From positions 1 to 7,919 of the forward strand of contig CALMPX010000285.1 in the NCBI GenBank assembly GCA_937871355.1: a stretch of DNA of 7,919 nucleotides, read 5' to 3'. Below, piece after piece: positions 6,257 through 7,919 of this stretch. The translations under genes and the position numbers were made by a program. Numbering within the stretch: the stretch's first letter is position 1; every line of letters begins with the position of its first letter. Origin of the DNA: an uncultured Bdellovibrio sp. GTDB taxonomy: Bacteria; Bdellovibrionota; Bdellovibrionia; Bdellovibrionales; Bdellovibrionaceae. Below the pieces are notes generated by a model. The model made no database searches, was not told the origin of the DNA, and saw nothing but the letters and a program-made list of their open reading frames with translations.

Positions 6257-6264
6257 TCCGATAA
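6238..6264 (+). promoter_or_regulatory. FliA (sigma28)-like promoter for the small gene / CpaF operon
   Basis: TCAAGTTA (6238-6245), an 11-bp spacer and TCCGATAA (6257-6264) match the enterobacterial sigma28 consensus TAAAGTTT-N11-GCCGATAA at 13 of 16 positions with exact spacing. Transcription would start near 6271, about 45 bp before ATG 6316. The consensus is known from flagellar genes; its use here is inferred. Confidence 0.55.
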
Positions 6265-6265
6265 A

Positions 6266-6298
6266 TACATCAAGCCGTCCGATGAGATGGCCGATGTA
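6266..6298 (+). promoter_or_regulatory. Leader hairpin next to the Shine-Dalgarno of the 92-residue gene
   Basis: TACATC (6266-6271) pairs with GATGTA (6293-6298), and GCCGTC (6274-6279) pairs with GATGGC (6286-6291) with one G-T pair, around a 6-nt loop. The result is two 6-bp helices separated by a small internal loop. The strong Shine-Dalgarno AAGGAGG (6302-6308) begins 3 nt after the hairpin. A transcript starting near 6271 would lose most of the outer 5' arm and keep only the inner helix. Confidence 0.4.
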
Positions 6299-6315
6299 AT
6301 CAAGGAGGATTCAAC

Positions 6316-6594
6316 ATGTTTATTCAAGGCGATTTACAAGCAGTATTTGATGCTCTTTACACGATCGGTGCTATTGATCCCGTGCTCAATGCGGATTGGA
6401 GCCAAATCAATAACGAAATGATGAAAAAACCTCAGATCGTTCAACATTTATGTGGATCCATCAATGCCTGTGCCGGAGATAAATCATTGTTGGTTAAGAC
6501 TTTATTGAACATGGACAAAAGAAGTTTAGAATTTGTCGCGATCGAAGTGGCTCGAGAATTCAGTGAATTTCAAGAGCGTAAAGAATTACATTAA
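6316..6594 (+). CDS. Small cytoplasmic protein (92 aa) of unknown function, first gene of a pilus-linked operon
   Basis: The start is well set by AAGGAGG at 6302-6308, 7 bp before the ATG. The protein has no signal peptide or membrane helix and looks all-helical: residues ~6-16 (DLQAVFDALYT), a turn with DPVLNADW (21-28), a helix at ~38-50, a short C46-x5-C52 pair, a helix at ~56-65, and a charged C-terminal helix ending FQERKELH. I do not recognise a domain, but the compact, regular composition and strong ribosome site argue for a real gene. It heads a same-strand run with the cupredoxin-like gene (42 bp later) and cpaF, behind a FliA-like promoter. It could be an adaptor or regulator for the pilus machinery, which is inference from position only. 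A 62-residue frame overlapping its 5' end (6233-6421) was judged to be a shadow. Confidence 0.8.
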   Translation: MFIQGDLQAVFDALYTIGAIDPVLNADWSQINNEMMKKPQIVQHLCGSINACAGDKSLLVKTLLNMDKRSLEFVAIEVAREFSEFQERKELH

Positions 6595-6636
6595 GTTAAT
6601 AAGTGATCTGCTTGAGGCGGAGTTAAGGATTAAATT

Positions 6637-7185
6637 ATGAAATCAAAAATTAATTATTCTAAAGTGATCTTGTTTGCTTTGTTTTATCTGGTTCAAGTTA
6701 AAGTTCATGCTTGGGAGGTTGATTTAACTCGTCGCCAAGTGGATTTTCAAAGAATTCAAAATGTACGAATGCCGGCAGCGGTGGTTTCCGTTAATCCTAA
6801 AACCAACAGCGAGACTCAAAGTAGTTTTGAAGTGGTGGAAGCTATTAAGCGTGCCGTTTCTCCGATTGAAGCGGCGAAAGATATCGTGATTGTGCAAACT
6901 GAAACTGGTTTTGTTCCAGAAAGTATTAATTTGCAAAAAGGTCAAGTTTACCAAATTCATATCGTGAATTTAAATCATAAAGAAAAAAATGTTAGTTTCT
7001 TGATGGATTCATTTTCGCAAAGTCATAATACCGTCTATGGAAATATAAAAAGTTTTAAAATCAATCCGAATATCGAAGGTGTTTTTTCCTATCAAAGTCC
7101 TGAAACCGGTGCGGCCGGAACAGTCGTGGTTGTCGCAGATAAAGTTCGTAAAGTAGCTTCAGAGTCTTTAGAAAAAACGAAGTAG
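6637..7185 (+). CDS. Secreted cupredoxin-fold protein lacking copper ligands
   Basis: 182 residues, with AAGGA at 6625-6629 placed 7 bp before the ATG. Residues 1-25 are a signal peptide (hydrophobic core KVILFALFYLVQV, cleavage predicted after VHA). Residues ~26-75 are a polar linker. Residues ~80-168 resemble a cupredoxin domain: strands KDIVIVQTETGFVPESINL, then GQVYQIHIVNLN, KNVSFLMDSF, KSFKINPNIEGVFSYQ, and the loop SPETGAAG leading into TVVVVAD. True blue-copper sites need His, Cys, His and usually Met. Here there is no cysteine at all and the loop that should carry Cys-His-Met reads SPETGAAG, so copper binding is unlikely and the fold probably serves a structural or binding role. It lies 12 bp before cpaF and so is very likely co-transcribed with it. 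It may be a periplasmic partner of the Tad/Flp pilus system, by position. Confidence 0.8.
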   Translation: MKSKINYSKVILFALFYLVQVKVHAWEVDLTRRQVDFQRIQNVRMPAAVVSVNPKTNSETQSSFEVVEAIKRAVSPIEAAKDIVIVQTETGFVPESINLQKGQVYQIHIVNLNHKEKNVSFLMDSFSQSHNTVYGNIKSFKINPNIEGVFSYQSPETGAAGTVVVVADKVRKVASESLEKTK

Positions 7186-7197
7186 AAAAAGGTTATT

Positions 7198-7919
7198 ATG
7201 TCAGATGGACAATCAAATTTTAAAGAAGTGATCAATCGAGCCTTGGGCCCGATCACGGAATTTTTGAATGATCCAGGCGTGTCTGAAGTTCTGATTAATG
7301 GACCTGATCAGATTTTTATTGAACGTAAAGGTAAACTCGAATTAACCAATGCCAAATTTCCCGATGAAGATAATCTACAAGCGGCTATTAACAGTATCGC
7401 TCAATCCGTAGGTCGTCGTATTAATAAAGATGAACCACGTTTAGATGCACGTCTTCCAATTATTGAAGGATCTCCGGCCAGTGGTGCGCGTATCGCTGCC
7501 GTGTTGCCTCCGATTTCACGCCAAGGAACAGTTATTTCTATTCGTAAATTCACCGCCAGCAAAATTACTCCGGTTGATTATATTAAATATGGAACGATTA
7601 CTCCTGATGCCTGGATGTTTATGGATCTCTGTATGTACCTGGGAAAAAATATTATCGTGAGCGGTGGTACCGGTTCCGGTAAAACCACATTATTAAGTTT
7701 AATGTGTTCACGCATTCCCAAAGGTCAGCGCGTCCTGATCATTGAAGATTCATCGGAGCTTCAAGTTGATTATGAACATGTGGTTCGTTTCGAAACTCGT
7801 CAAGCTGATCAATTAGGTAAAGGCGAAGTGACCATTAAAGATTTATTAAAAAGTGCTCTTCGTTTAAGACCCGATCGCATTATCGTGGGTGAGGTTCGTT
7901 CGAGCGAAGCCTTGGATCT
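7198..7919 (+). CDS. cpaF: CpaF/TadA-type secretion ATPase for a Flp (type IVb) pilus, 3' end beyond window
   Basis: The first 240 residues are visible and the frame is open at the window end. AAAAAGG (7186-7192) lies 5 bp before the ATG. The protein is a type II/IV secretion hexameric ATPase that powers assembly of Tad/Flp pili from the cytoplasmic face of the inner membrane. Landmarks in order are NDPGVSEVLINGPDQIFIERKGKL (24-47, the CpaF signature, split here as NDPGVSEVLINGP then IFIERKGKL), RLDARLP (81-87), SGARIAAVLPP (95-105), ISIRKF (113-118), Walker A GGTGSGKTT (156-164), Asp box IIEDSSEL (181-188), an arginine-rich segment LKSALRLRPDR, and Walker B RIIVGEVR (227-234, E232). The start leads almost directly into the CpaF core, so the long N-terminal helical region found in many CpaF proteins is missing. 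Downstream tad genes (tadB/tadC, cpaB/C/E, flp) are expected but lie outside the window. Confidence 0.94.
   Translation, partial: MSDGQSNFKEVINRALGPITEFLNDPGVSEVLINGPDQIFIERKGKLELTNAKFPDEDNLQAAINSIAQSVGRRINKDEPRLDARLPIIEGSPASGARIAAVLPPISRQGTVISIRKFTASKITPVDYIKYGTITPDAWMFMDLCMYLGKNIIVSGGTGSGKTTLLSLMCSRIPKGQRVLIIEDSSELQVDYEHVVRFETRQADQLGKGEVTIKDLLKSALRLRPDRIIVGEVRSSEALD

Noticed and set aside
6233..6421. 62-residue frame starting in the regulatory region before the 92-residue gene
   Set aside because: It has no ribosome binding site, overlaps the much better supported gene at 6316 in another frame, and runs through the promoter and leader elements.
7445..7660. 71-residue frame within cpaF
   Set aside because: It is a shadow in another frame of a clearly coding CpaF sequence and has no ribosome binding site.

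Overview
The window looks like part of a chromosome of a member of the Bdellovibrionota (Bdellovibrio and relatives) or a close deltaproteobacterial neighbour. The reasons are its AT-rich, lysine- and asparagine-rich coding, the density of secreted envelope proteins, a copper-less cupredoxin-like secreted protein next to a CpaF/TadA pilus ATPase, and a FliA-type promoter. The taxonomic call is an inference from gene content and style; no rRNA or other marker is present.

Left block (1-2811, + strand): three closely spaced genes that look like one operon. They are the C-terminal part of an unrecognised hydrophilic protein cut by the window edge, an exported protein with a degenerate OmpA-like C-terminal domain (468-1973), and a DEDDh (DnaQ-type) 3'-5' exonuclease whose C-terminus resembles a WYL domain (1978-2811). 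The exonuclease gene converges on and overlaps the next gene by 11 bp.

Middle block (2801-5229): two divergent cell-envelope genes. On the minus strand is a lipoprotein signal peptidase (LspA) with an unusual C-terminal extension of two extra membrane helices and a HAMP-like segment. Its likely start sits directly downstream of a good -35/-10 pair, which suggests a leaderless mRNA. On the plus strand is a full-length PBP4/DacB-type D-Ala-D-Ala carboxypeptidase/endopeptidase with all three active-site motifs.

Right block (5230-7919, + strand): first a single secreted protein of unknown function (5407-6105). Its ribosome binding site is a run of seven G that could be masked by an upstream CCCC, and a clear intrinsic terminator follows it. 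A fresh regulatory region (6160-6315) then carries a FliA/sigma28-like promoter overlapped by inverted and direct repeats, and a hairpin just before a strong Shine-Dalgarno sequence. These lead into an apparent operon of a 92-residue cytoplasmic protein, a secreted cupredoxin-fold protein with no recognisable copper ligands, and the start of a CpaF/TadA secretion ATPase that runs off the window. This last operon probably begins a Flp/Tad (type IVb) pilus cluster whose expression may be tied to the motility regulon.

No tRNA, rRNA, CRISPR array, insertion sequence or phage gene was seen. No gene-free stretch exceeds 300 bases.
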